Translations under genes and position numbers: made by a program
NCBI GenBank assembly: GCA_020403455.1
Contig: JADBXP010000027.1
Location: 1-64,000 of the forward strand
Direction: 5' to 3'
Length of the DNA stretch: 64,000 bases
Source: Chitinophagaceae bacterium
GTDB taxonomy: Bacteria; Bacteroidota; Bacteroidia; Chitinophagales; Chitinophagaceae
Notes under the pieces: generated by a model
The model's input: only the letters and a program-made list of their open reading frames with translations
Told to the model about the DNA's origin: nothing
Database searches by the model: none
Shown here: one piece after another, positions 45,491 to 54,164 of the stretch
How positions within the stretch are numbered: the stretch's first letter is position 1
Layout: the number at the start of each line of letters is the position of its first letter

Positions 45491-48298
45491 TTAAAAATTA
45501 TATCCGAATACCAGACTGAAATTGGTACCGAACTGGCGGCTGAAGCGGAAGGGATCATTGTTTCTATCGAGCTTTACATTGCCATCGGGATTCTGGTAGA
45601 AATAAAGTCTTCTGTTCAAAATATCCTGCACGGTAAATCTCAACTCAGCTTTGTTCTTCGCCAGTTTCTTGGTGAACTGGAAGTCAAATACCGGACGGGC
45701 AGATTCGTAAATATCAGGTTGGTCCAGACTACCCACGAAGGTTACGCGACGACCAATTTGGTTGAAGAGCAGGGTTGCTGTGGTACCTGATTTTTCATGA
45801 TCATACAAGAGAGATGCATTCACGAGGTAAGGTGACTGTCCTTGCAGAGGTCTATCCAACAAGAGTGTGGCACTTTGAACTCGGCTATAGATGTAGGTTC
45901 CATTGGCCTGGAAAGTGAAATTTTTCAGGGCAGGAGAAAAATCGAGTTTCTTTCTGAACTCCAATTCAACCCCATAAGCGCGGGCAAAATCAGGATTAGC
46001 AAAATTGAAAGTACTGGAACCACCGGCACCAAAATTGAAGACCATTTCAATGGGGTTATCAAAGTATTTATAAAACACACCTGCAGTAAATACTTCACCG
46101 GCAGAGGGATACAGTTCATAGCGAAGATCGAAATTAGATACCTTGGTTCTCACCAGACCGGGGAAACCTTGTACAGCTGCATTCAATTCGAAGTCATAGT
46201 ACTGGAAGTTGGCGAGTTCCCTGAACTCAGGACGAACCACTGTTTGAGAAGCAGAGAAACGTAAATTGGTAAGGTTATTCAGTTTGTAAGTAGCGTTCAA
46301 GCCCGGCAACCAGTCACGTACACGGCTATAGTTGTAGCGGGGATCAGATGTTTTAACACTTCCCACCAACTGATCATAGTCTTCCACCCTTACTCCCCAA
46401 ATTACACGCAATTTGTTGCTGAACTGATTATCGAATTGGATGTAGCCGGCATTCAGGATGGTATTGGCGAGATAACGATACAGGTTTCCTTTGATGGCAT
46501 CGAAAGCGAGCTGAGTACTGGTAACAGAACCATCACCGAAATTTCCGGGAGCGAAAATCTGGTCGGCCGGTAACAGACGAAGTGCAGCGTTGTCACGTGG
46601 CAGATAGATGGAGAAAGGTTTGGCATCGAAGAGACGGTCTTTGATTTGTAGCATGTAGCCACCCTTGAGGGTTTGTTTGCTTCCAAAGGCATCGAATGTA
46701 TAGGCCAGGTCAGCACCACCACTGTAGATGTAATCGCTCAGATTTTGATAAAATCGGTTACCGCTTTTTTGAGAGAGTACGTTGGACAAAAGGGCAACGT
46801 AGGGGTTAGAAGCGGAAGAATTATTTTTCAAGTAATACAAACGACGTTGATCGGGGATGTAACCATCCAATAGCGAGAATGAACCATTCCATTTCAGGCG
46901 TAATTTGTTGTTGGGCAGGATCTGGTGTTCACCGGAAAGTTGCGTATTCCAGAAAGTGTTTTGACGGAAGCCCAGTTCAAAACCTCGGGCGCTGTCGAGG
47001 AGTGGGTTGAAGTTGTTTTCCAGACCGGTACGCAGATTGGTAAAATCGGTGGAGTTAACATTTGCCAGAGATTTCAACGAAATTTTATGGTTGTTGTTCA
47101 GCTGAAGTGTTAGGTTACCCATGGCACCCAGCATCACATCATTGCTGTAACGGTCATCGAAGAGTTGGAAATCGGGGGTAAATGCACCGCCACCGATGAA
47201 GTTAAATCCACTGTTGGTGGCTCTTAAGAAACGGGCAGAACGGTTGTAGGTAAGGCCGAAGATACCTGCTAATTTTCTGGTTCCTTTGGAGGTTGTGAAT
47301 CCACCTGACATTTGCAGTTGACCATTCAAACGGTTGGTGCCGTTTTGAACAAATGGACTCCACACATTTTGCATTTGACTACCGATGGCAGTTTTATCTT
47401 GTGCAGAGAGGGCATCGAAACGGGACTTAGTCGTATAAGAAGCAGGAAGAGAGCGGGTACCATCTTCAATACCCAGCATATCTAATTTCCCACCTTGATA
47501 GGTATAGAAATTATTACCAATGGTTTGTGTATTGAAACCGGTACCGAATTGGATGTTGAAGAAATTTTTAGTTGGAATATCGCGGGTATTCACCTGGATC
47601 AATCCACCTGCCCACTCTCCCGGTAATTCAGGAACGAATGCTTTGTTGATAACGATGTTATCGATCATGTTGGCAGGAATCAGGTCGAAGGAGAAGGCCT
47701 TGCGATCAGGTTCGGTGCTGCTCAATTGAACACCATTCAACATCGCCAGGTTATAGCGTTCAGCCAAACCACGCACGATGATGAAACGACCTTCCTGAAT
47801 GCTGGCGCCGGGTGTTCTTTTCAGCACTTCGCCGGTATTTTTATCGGGAGAACGACGGATGGCTTCCCCGGAAATAACAGAAGCGACTGTATTCGTATTT
47901 TTTTGGAAGGCGATGAGGGCGTTCACCGTTTCTCCACGGGCACTACCGCGGTTGGCGGAAGCTGAAACCGTAACGTTGCCGAGGGACTTTACATTGAGGT
48001 CCATGATCACGTCGAGTTGGGTATCATCACCGGCAACAACGTCGTCAATTACTTTCTTTTGGTAGCCTACATAGGAGAAACTCAGGGTATATTTTTTACC
48101 TGTTTCAGCGGAGAATGAAAACCTGCCTTCCACATCCGAACGAACCATTCCGGAGCCTGCACCACTGATTTCGATAGAAACACCGGAGAGAACCTCATTT
48201 TTTTGGTTGGATATTTTTCCTGAGATCCTTGTCTTTTGAGCCCAAACGAAGGTGGAAAAAAGCGTTGCGATGAACAAAAAAAGCAGGCGAGATTTCAC
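45491..48298 (-). CDS. TonB-dependent receptor with carboxypeptidase-like regulatory domain
   Basis: A 935-residue outer-membrane receptor. A signal peptide (LLFLFIATLFSTFVWAQ) is followed at about 22-105 by a CarboxypepD_reg-like beta-sandwich (KTRISGKISNQKNEVLSGVS), a plug domain (about 115-230, with GRFIIVRGLAERYNLAMLN and STEPDRKAFSFDLIP), and a 22-strand-type barrel ending in the C-terminal Phe of SLVFGYNF. It imports a ligand using TonB energy. It is not a SusC (no SusD partner is present); the partner is the beta-helix-like lipoprotein downstream. The substrate is unknown. Confidence 0.92.
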   Translation of the reverse strand: MKSRLLFLFIATLFSTFVWAQKTRISGKISNQKNEVLSGVSIEISGAGSGMVRSDVEGRFSFSAETGKKYTLSFSYVGYQKKVIDDVVAGDDTQLDVIMDLNVKSLGNVTVSASANRGSARGETVNALIAFQKNTNTVASVISGEAIRRSPDKNTGEVLKRTPGASIQEGRFIIVRGLAERYNLAMLNGVQLSSTEPDRKAFSFDLIPANMIDNIVINKAFVPELPGEWAGGLIQVNTRDIPTKNFFNIQFGTGFNTQTIGNNFYTYQGGKLDMLGIEDGTRSLPASYTTKSRFDALSAQDKTAIGSQMQNVWSPFVQNGTNRLNGQLQMSGGFTTSKGTRKLAGIFGLTYNRSARFLRATNSGFNFIGGGAFTPDFQLFDDRYSNDVMLGAMGNLTLQLNNNHKISLKSLANVNSTDFTNLRTGLENNFNPLLDSARGFELGFRQNTFWNTQLSGEHQILPNNKLRLKWNGSFSLLDGYIPDQRRLYYLKNNSSASNPYVALLSNVLSQKSGNRFYQNLSDYIYSGGADLAYTFDAFGSKQTLKGGYMLQIKDRLFDAKPFSIYLPRDNAALRLLPADQIFAPGNFGDGSVTSTQLAFDAIKGNLYRYLANTILNAGYIQFDNQFSNKLRVIWGVRVEDYDQLVGSVKTSDPRYNYSRVRDWLPGLNATYKLNNLTNLRFSASQTVVRPEFRELANFQYYDFELNAAVQGFPGLVRTKVSNFDLRYELYPSAGEVFTAGVFYKYFDNPIEMVFNFGAGGSSTFNFANPDFARAYGVELEFRKKLDFSPALKNFTFQANGTYIYSRVQSATLLLDRPLQGQSPYLVNASLLYDHEKSGTTATLLFNQIGRRVTFVGSLDQPDIYESARPVFDFQFTKKLAKNKAELRFTVQDILNRRLYFYQNPDGNVKLDRNNDPFRFSRQFGTNFSLVFGYNF

Positions 48299-48487
48299 TG
48301 GTGTATGATTTTGGGTGCGAAGCTATCAGCGCCATGTAAAGGAATTGTTAAGCCCAGATTAAGCAATCATTAATTTGAAATGCGTAAACAATAATCATCA
48401 TATCTATATACATGCCTACCTGTATTTTATATTAATTTCTTGTTATCCCTCCGAAATATTGATATCTTCAAAAGACAAATTTGTACC

Positions 48488-49207
48488 ATGGATACGCATC
48501 TTCACCACACGCATCTTCATCCCCATACGGAGCACCACATGAAGGGTTCGGAGACCCTGACCGATATTGTGATTGGTATGTCAGATGGACTGACCGTGCC
48601 GTTTGCCCTGGCTGCGGGATTGAGTGGCGCTATCAAGGATGTGAACCTGATTGTGATTGCAGGCTTAGCGGAGATTGCTGCCGGATCGATTGCTATGGGA
48701 TTGGGTGGTTACCTGGCGGGAAAGACGGAGCAGGACCATTACGCCAGTGAGTTGCGCCGGGAGTATGATGAAATTGAGCGGCTACCGCATGTGGAGAGAG
48801 AGGAGGTGCGGGAATTTTTTGAGGGATTGGGTTTAAGTCGGGAGGTGCAGGAGAAGGCGACGGATGAGTTGATCAGGGACAAGGACCGCTGGGCGGATTT
48901 CATGATGAAATATGAGTTAGGATTGGAGAAGCCGGATCCGAAGCGGGCATTGAAGAGTGCGCTGAATATTGGTCTATCGTATGTAGTGGGAGGCATGATT
49001 CCGTTGAGTCCTTATTTTATGGTGGACGATGGGATAACGGGATTAAAGTATTCTGCAGTTGTTACGCTTATTTGTCTTTTTATTTTCGGTTATTTCAAGA
49101 GTAAAATAACAGGCACTTCTCCCTTGGCAGGTGCGGTGCGGGTGATGATCATTGGTGCGATAGCCGCCAGTTGTGCTTTTGGTATTGCCAAGTGGATAGA
49201 GGGGTAG
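48488..49207 (+). CDS. VIT1/CCC1-family (DUF125) iron/manganese transporter
   Basis: A 239-residue membrane protein. The start is set at ATG 48488; a start 48 bp upstream is in frame but adds residues unlike the family. The N-terminus is rich in His (MDTHLHHTHLHPHTEHHMKG), a likely metal-binding tail. Then come IVIGMSDGLTVPFALAAGL and AEIAAGSIAMGLGGYLAGKT, the first helices of the VIT fold, a charged cytoplasmic helical segment with many Glu (metal-binding domain) and three more helices. Relatives export Fe2+ or Mn2+ from the cytosol. The gene is divergent from the TonB receptor. Confidence 0.9.
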   Translation: MDTHLHHTHLHPHTEHHMKGSETLTDIVIGMSDGLTVPFALAAGLSGAIKDVNLIVIAGLAEIAAGSIAMGLGGYLAGKTEQDHYASELRREYDEIERLPHVEREEVREFFEGLGLSREVQEKATDELIRDKDRWADFMMKYELGLEKPDPKRALKSALNIGLSYVVGGMIPLSPYFMVDDGITGLKYSAVVTLICLFIFGYFKSKITGTSPLAGAVRVMIIGAIAASCAFGIAKWIEG

Positions 49208-49227
49208 AAACATAAATTATTTCCCTA

Positions 49228-50403
49228 CTACAAAAACGGTGTTGCCCATTTCTTATCCGTATAAACATTCTTCCCCGTCAGGGTTTTCATGAAAGCGATG
49301 ATGGCCTGTAATTCGCCGGGCTGAAGATTCAGTTGTTGCACTGCTGTTCCATTGGGTCGAAGCCTGGGGTCTAAATTGGAATTGTTCTGAATGCCGCTGG
49401 CATAGTGATTGACAACTGCCTCCAGAGAACGAAACTTACCATTGTGCATCATCGGTCCATTCAATACTCCGGAAGAATTCATAAGATCCCGAAGAGAAGG
49501 TGAGCGCGTATTGGTCACATCATTTCCTATACCGGCCAGCGTTGCAATAACTCCGTTGTTGCGCGAGGCAGGAGATATGTCAAATTCGGGAACCAAATGA
49601 CAGGTATTGCAACCGAGTCCACCTGTGGTTCGGATGCTATTGGCATCAAAAATCGGGCGGTCAATGAACAAGGCTTTTCCCAGGTTTTCTTCAGCAGTAA
49701 AATTGGGAAAATTGGTCCGGTCATTCACAACCAACGCCCTGCCCTCATCGAATTTAGCATCGAATGATTGAATGCTTCTGATAAAATTGGCAAGACATTC
49801 CTGCATTCTTGTTTCTGTGATGTTCACATCTCCATATACAGCCGAAAATAATTCTTTGTAATAGCCGATTCCCTGCAGTTTGGCGAGCAGGGTATTCATG
49901 TTGCCCCTGCCTGTCTGACCACTAAAGCCCATCTCATTGTGTGCAACGATGGGTTGAGTAGATTGTGCCTCGAGGGTGGCGGCTCTCTCATCCCAAAAAA
50001 AGGTGGGTTCAATTGCAAAGCGGGCATTGATCAGCCGCATGGTATGGCGGTCGGTAGTTCCACCCAAGACGCCATTGCTCGCCAATGCGGTATCAGAAAA
50101 AGCAAACTTTTGTTGGTGGCAACTACCACAGGAAATGGTATTGGTAACACTCAAGCTCTTATCGTAAAAAAGTACCCTACCCAAAGTGGCCTTTGCATTG
50201 TTGATGGGGTTGTTAGGACTATTGTTCTTTTGTATATAAGCAGGTATTGTCTGTCCGGTATAGTTCGTCCAGTTATTCGGATCGATCTCTGCGCCAAAAG
50301 CGGCTTTGATGGCCGGGTAGGATTCAGCGGTTCCTGTACCATCTTTTTTACAAGAGCTGATTAAAAGCAATCCAGCGATAAGGGTCAGGTATCTGGTTGG
50401 CAT
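49228..50403 (-). CDS. Di-haem cytochrome-c peroxidase family lipoprotein
   Basis: A 391-residue periplasmic lipoprotein (lipobox ISSC, Cys18). Two c-type haem motifs are present, CGSCHQQ at about residue 92 and CNTCHLV near residue 265, with the MauG/CcpA-like segments HTMRLINARFAIEPTFFWDE and TPSLRDLMNSSGV-like NTRSPSLRDL. Such enzymes reduce hydrogen peroxide with electrons from a small cytochrome, or oxidise proteins like MauG. It converges with the VIT gene with only 20 bp between them. A perfect GC-only palindrome lies 25 bp upstream of the start. Confidence 0.88.
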   Translation of the reverse strand: MPTRYLTLIAGLLLISSCKKDGTGTAESYPAIKAAFGAEIDPNNWTNYTGQTIPAYIQKNNSPNNPINNAKATLGRVLFYDKSLSVTNTISCGSCHQQKFAFSDTALASNGVLGGTTDRHTMRLINARFAIEPTFFWDERAATLEAQSTQPIVAHNEMGFSGQTGRGNMNTLLAKLQGIGYYKELFSAVYGDVNITETRMQECLANFIRSIQSFDAKFDEGRALVVNDRTNFPNFTAEENLGKALFIDRPIFDANSIRTTGGLGCNTCHLVPEFDISPASRNNGVIATLAGIGNDVTNTRSPSLRDLMNSSGVLNGPMMHNGKFRSLEAVVNHYASGIQNNSNLDPRLRPNGTAVQQLNLQPGELQAIIAFMKTLTGKNVYTDKKWATPFL

Positions 50404-50427
50404 GATGGATGTTTTTGGTGATGTCCC

Positions 50428-50447
50428 CCCCCCGGCGCGCCGGGGGG
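50428..50447. other. Perfect GC-only palindrome upstream of the peroxidase gene
   Basis: CCCCCCGGCGCGCCGGGGGG is a 20-bp perfect palindrome preceded by three more C. It falls in the expected 5' untranslated region of the minus-strand peroxidase gene. Nothing else in the vicinity has this composition. It could be a structured leader, a protein-binding site, or a region prone to sequencing or assembly error. Confidence 0.7.
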
Positions 50448-50633
50448 AACCGAATATTCATATAGATACCTAAATATCCCTCTTTGTTACATGAATTACA
50501 AGGGTTTGGGGGGAAATTAACATATGCTGATGCTCACTAATATCTGCAGACGCGGTGGTTGGCAAAGGTTCAGTCAGCACTTTCAGGTAGTTGATATTCT
50601 CCCGCCACATTGATTTATCAACTAAATTCGTAC

Positions 50634-50840
50634 ATGGAAAAATTTCGACTTGACCGAACTGCTTTTAAAGCACAAACTTTGGAAGAGGCAGCTCGACATT
50701 CGGAGTATTACAAAAAATTAACCTGGCAGGAACGCTTGCAGATAGCAAATTATCTTAACAGTGTGGCATACAATTATGACTTGAATAATCCACCCAAAAT
50801 GGATAAAACCAAGTTTTCCGTTAAATCTATTTTCTCCTGA
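50634..50840 (+). CDS. Small conserved hypothetical protein (MEKFRLDRTAFK type)
   Basis: A 68-residue soluble protein. The start is set at ATG 50634, where MEKFRLDRTAFKAQTLEEA matches the N-terminus I recall for a widespread small Bacteroidota protein; an in-frame ATG 24 bp upstream is less likely. The middle KLTWQERLQIANYLNSVAYN and the end NNPPKMDKTKF are also typical. Relatives often lie beside a nucleotidyltransferase-like gene, but none is found here. Function unknown. TAAATTCG just before the start resembles the Bacteroidota promoter box, hinting at a near-leaderless transcript. It borders the hairpin array. Confidence 0.7.
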   Translation: MEKFRLDRTAFKAQTLEEAARHSEYYKKLTWQERLQIANYLNSVAYNYDLNNPPKMDKTKFSVKSIFS

Positions 50841-50904
50841 TGGGTTCTGACACGGTAGTCAGTATTGAATCGACGCTGACGCTTTGGTCAGCACATGGAT
50901 GGCG

Positions 50905-52170
50905 GCAATAAAATAATGAAGTACAACCAGGGCACCATAGTGCCCGGTTTTTCTTATGCCCCTCCGCTCGCTCTTAAATTATGATGCTGTCGTTCAGAAG
51001 TACTTGGGATTAGCTTCTCTGATCCAAAAGGGGGGGAGCCAATAAAATAATGAAGTACAACCAGGGCACCAAAGTGCCCGGTTTTTCTTATGCCCCTCCG
51101 CTCGCTCAGACACGCAAGTGTCTGGACTCGCTTTGGGATTAGCTTCGCTGATCCCAAAGGGGGGGCGGCAATAAAATAATGAAGTACAACAAGGGCACCA
51201 TAGTGCCCGGTTTTTCTTATGCCCCTCCGCTCGCTCAGACACGCAAGTGTCTGGACTCGCTTTGGGATTAGCTTCGCTGATCCCAAAAGGGGGGTCGGCA
51301 ATAAAATAATGAAGTACAACCAGGGCACCATAGTGCCCGGTTTTTCTTATGCCCCTCCGCTCGCTCAGACACGCAAGTGTCTGGACTCGCTTTGGGATTA
51401 GCTTCGCTGATCCCGAAGGGGGGGGGGAGCAATAAAATAATGAAGTACAACCAGGGCACCATAGTGCCCGGTTTTTCTTATGCCCCTCCGCTCTCTCAGA
51501 CACGCAAGTGTCTGGATTCGCTTTGGGATTAGCTTCGCTGATCCCAAGGGGGGGGAGCCAATATGAAATGAAGTACAACCAGGGCGCCATAGTGCCCGGT
51601 TTTTCTTATGCCCCTCTCTCGCTCTTAAATTATGATGCTGTCGTTCAGAGGTACTTTGGGATTAGCTTCGCTGATCCCGAAGGGGGGGAGCCAATAGAAT
51701 ATATAGGAAAAAATAAGGCAATGCATTGCCCATTTTATTATGCCCTACGCTCACTCTTAAATTATGATGCTGTCGTTCAGAAGTACTTGGGATTAGCTTC
51801 GCTGATCCCAAAGGGGGGGAGCCAATAGAATTTATAGGAATAAAATAGGGCAATGCATTGCCCATTTTATTATGCCCTACGCTCACTCGGGTCAAAAGAC
51901 CCGGATTCGCTTTGGGATTAGCTTCGCTGATCCCAAGGGGGGGGAGCCAATAGAATATATAGGAAAAAATAGGGCAATGCATTGCCCATTTTATTATGCC
52001 CTACGCTCACTCGGGTCAAAAGACCCGGATTCGCTTTGGGATTAGCTTCGCTGATCCCAAGGGGGGGGGGGAGCAATAAAATAATGAAGTACAACCAGGG
52101 CACCATAGTGCCCGGTTTTTCTTATGCCCCTCCGCTCGCTCAGACACGCAAGTGTCTGGACTCGTTTTGG
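50905..52170. repeat. Tandem array of ten ~130-bp hairpin-rich units
   Basis: Units begin at 50905, 51038, 51168, 51298, 51429, 51557, 51690, 51821, 51946 and 52073, spaced 125-133 bp. Each unit has: AATGAAGTACAAC (or a variant); hairpin 1, usually GGGCACCATAGTGCCC, then TTTTTCTTATGCCC; CTCCGCTCGCTC; hairpin 2, such as CAGACACGCAAGTGTCTG; hairpin 3, GGGATTAGCTTCGCTGATCCC; and a run of 6-11 G. Units 7-9 carry other stems in the same places (GGGCAATGCATTGCCC, and in 8-9 CGGGTCAAAAGACCCG). Units 1, 6 and 7 have a non-palindromic segment in place of hairpin 2. Frames read across it are only repeat translations. No cas, integrase or transposase gene is near. Confidence 0.95.
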
Positions 52171-52173
52171 GGC

Positions 52174-52199
52174 ATAAAAAAACCTGACTACGTCAGGTT
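52174..52199 (-). terminator. Terminator of tRNA-Ser
   Basis: Read on the minus strand, AACCTGAC and GTCAGGTT form an 8-bp stem around GTA and are followed by TTTTTTTATGCC, 19 bases after the tRNA 3' end. Its flanks (GTACAAC before, TTATGCCCC after) are the same as those of hairpin 1 in the neighbouring array, but in the opposite orientation and with a different stem. Confidence 0.88.
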
Positions 52200-52217
52200 G
52201 TACTTCATTTCTTATTG

Positions 52218-52304
52218 CAGAGAGGAAGGGATTCGAACCCTCGATACGGTTTCCCGTATACACACTTTCCAGGCGTGCTCCTTCAACCACTCGGACACCT
52301 CTCT
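52218..52304 (-). tRNA. tRNA-Ser (anticodon GGA)
   Basis: The 87-nt minus-strand sequence folds as a class II tRNA. The acceptor stem is AGAGAGG/CCTCTCT with discriminator G. The D-arm has GAGTGGTTGAAGG. The anticodon stem-loop has CTGGAAAG, giving anticodon GGA for UCC and UCU codons. The long variable arm is TATACGGGAAACCGTA, and the T-arm is GGGTTCGAATCCC. The 3' CCA is not encoded: CAATAA follows the discriminator. A terminator follows at 52199-52174. Confidence 0.96.
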
Positions 52305-52361
52305 GTATTCCCAAAGACCTATATTGATTGGTCAGGGGGTGCAAATTTACGCCATCCTACC

Positions 52362-53129
52362 CTATTTTCCGAATATTTCAAGTGCCCGCTTTGTAGTGCA
52401 CTCGATGACTGTATTCACATCTGTACCTTTCACTTCCGCTAAGCGCTGAACCACCAAAGGCAAAAATGCCGGCTCATTCTTCTTTCCCCGGTGTGGCACC
52501 GGGGACAAATAGGGCGCATCGGTCTCTACTACCAAAGCTTCCAATGGTATTGAATGGGATTGCAACACTTCCGCCAGTCCACTTTTTTTGTAGGTCAACA
52601 CGCCACCAATGCCCAAACAAAAACCCATGTCAATGATCTGTGTCGCCTGTTCCTCGGCTCCTCCAAAACAATGAAATATACCCCGCAATCCGCGTTTGGC
52701 AAAGGGGGCAACTTCTTCAATAGTGGCATCCATCGCCTCGCGGGTATGAATGACCACCGGAAGTTCATATTTCAGGGCCCACTCCATCTGAATCCGGAAG
52801 GCTTCTATTTGCTGATGGTCAAAACTGCGGTCCCAATATCGATCGAGACCGATCTCCCCTACTGCAGCAAATTCCCGCTTGCCCAACCAGTTCTCTACCA
52901 AGGCAAGTTCATCCTGATAATTTTCTTTTACATAACAGGGATGAAGTCCCATCATCGCCACACAGTAGTCCGGATACTGTTGTTCTGTTTCCAGGAGGGA
53001 ATCCATTTCTGAGCTGTCGATGGCAGGCATATAGATGCGCTGAACGCCGGCTGCCTTTGCACGCTCAATCAAAGCAGACCGCTCCGTTTCGAGTTCCTTC
53101 AAATAAATATGGGCATGCGTGTCAATCAT
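52362..53129 (-). CDS. TatD-family metal-dependent hydrolase (deoxyribonuclease)
   Basis: A 255-residue TIM-barrel metallohydrolase. Metal ligands and motifs are DTHAHIYL at the N-terminus, [28 protein letters not shown] and [10 protein letters not shown]. TatD enzymes are 3'-5' DNA exonucleases linked to DNA repair and turnover. The length is normal. The gene follows the polysaccharide deacetylase by 9 bp on the same strand and they probably form an operon. Which paralogue (TatD, YcfH or YjjV) it is cannot be decided from the sequence alone. Confidence 0.93.
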   Translation of the reverse strand: MIDTHAHIYLKELETERSALIERAKAAGVQRIYMPAIDSSEMDSLLETEQQYPDYCVAMMGLHPCYVKENYQDELALVENWLGKREFAAVGEIGLDRYWDRSFDHQQIEAFRIQMEWALKYELPVVIHTREAMDATIEEVAPFAKRGLRGIFHCFGGAEEQATQIIDMGFCLGIGGVLTYKKSGLAEVLQSHSIPLEALVVETDAPYLSPVPHRGKKNEPAFLPLVVQRLAEVKGTDVNTVIECTTKRALEIFGK

Positions 53130-53138
53130 TGTTGGGTG

Positions 53139-53780
53139 CTATTGGTTCACTAATTCTACGTCAGGCAGGGCACGAAAAACATATCCTTCTTTGCTGAAAT
53201 GTTCGAGCACTTTGGGTAAGGCAATTTCAAGGCGTTCCCAGGCACGGGTGCTATCATGAAATACCACGACAGAGCCCGGACCTGCATGTCGAATCACATT
53301 TTGAGAACATACCTCACCGGTCAGGCTTTGATCAAAATCAGCACTCAATACATCCCACATCATTACCTGCAGACTGGGGAATACTTGTTTCAGTTGGCGA
53401 AACTGCCGTTGCCGAATTCTGCCATAGGGTGGACGAAACCAGCCGGTAGGCAAAAGCTCTGCGGCTGCAATTACATCTGCGATGTATTCCTCATCCCTCA
53501 CTTTCCAGCCATTCATGTGGTGCATGGTATGGTTTCCCAGACAATGTCCTTCTTCCCTGATTTGTTTCGTTAGTTCGGGATATAACCGCACGTTGTTACC
53601 TACGCAAAAAAAGCTGGCCTTGGCGCCATATTTTTTCAATTGTTCGAGAACAAAAGGCGTGGCAAATGGATGTGGCCCATCATCGAATGTGAGGTAAATA
53701 ACTTTTTCTTTCTCCGGCAGCTTCCAATAAAATTCATTGTACCATTTCCTCACCATCCAGGGCATCTTGACTACATACAT
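53139..53780 (-). CDS. NodB-type polysaccharide deacetylase family protein
   Basis: A 213-residue carbohydrate esterase family 4 protein. YLTFDDGPHPFATPF gives the catalytic Asp and first metal Asp, GNHTMHHMNGW the metal histidines, FRPPYGRIR the catalytic arginine motif, and VVFHDS the final histidine. The family removes N-acetyl groups from peptidoglycan or other GlcNAc polymers. No clear signal peptide is seen; the N-terminus has an aromatic, partly hydrophobic stretch (MYVVKMPWMVRKWYNEFYW), perhaps an anchor. It lies 9 bp from tatD. Confidence 0.9.
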   Translation of the reverse strand: MYVVKMPWMVRKWYNEFYWKLPEKEKVIYLTFDDGPHPFATPFVLEQLKKYGAKASFFCVGNNVRLYPELTKQIREEGHCLGNHTMHHMNGWKVRDEEYIADVIAAAELLPTGWFRPPYGRIRQRQFRQLKQVFPSLQVMMWDVLSADFDQSLTGEVCSQNVIRHAGPGSVVVFHDSTRAWERLEIALPKVLEHFSKEGYVFRALPDVELVNQ

Positions 53781-54164
53781 GTAGCAAAGATACGGTCGTA
53801 ATCATGCCTTAAAGATGACAGATTACAGAAAAAATGAGCGCAGAAACAAGCATTCAATGTTGTTAACAGATGATAGTTACTAATTGGTGGCTTACAAAAC
53901 AAAGTCTGTTGTTTCAAAATTATTACCTCTGTCATTATTTCAAATCCGGCAAATCTCTTATTTACGGAGACTTTTTGTACACTATGAATCAGTCCCATTT
54001 GATGTGAAAGACCTGCTCTCCACCCTTATCAGATTATAACGCATTATTTATTTTAACAATTTCTGGCTAAGTGTTTTAAAAAAATGAAGAAAATATTTTG
54101 TATAATTAGGACTCCTTACTATATTTGCCATGGCAATAACGCCTTAATCCCTAAATTTAAAAAA
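53781..54164. other. Intergenic region between the deacetylase and the redox island
   Basis: These 384 bp hold no convincing gene. A 75-codon minus-strand frame (53771-53998) overlaps the deacetylase start and has no family features. In-frame codons from 54084 to the CPVC protein start are not conserved-looking. Composition becomes AT-rich at about 53.8 kb, the left boundary of the island. The promoter for the island is expected here. Confidence 0.45.

Noticed and set aside
50954..52106. Long reading frames across the repeat array on both strands
   Set aside because: They are in-phase translations of the tandem units with no initiation context or family resemblance; frames change with the length of the G-runs.
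50905..52170. CRISPR array
   Set aside because: Units are 125-133 bp with conserved sequence throughout, there are no short identical repeats separated by unique spacers, and no cas genes lie nearby.
50905..52170. Integron-type attC cassette array
   Set aside because: Hairpins in tandem recall attC sites, but units contain no cassette genes, no integron integrase is visible, and the conserved GTT/AAC core arrangement is not evident.
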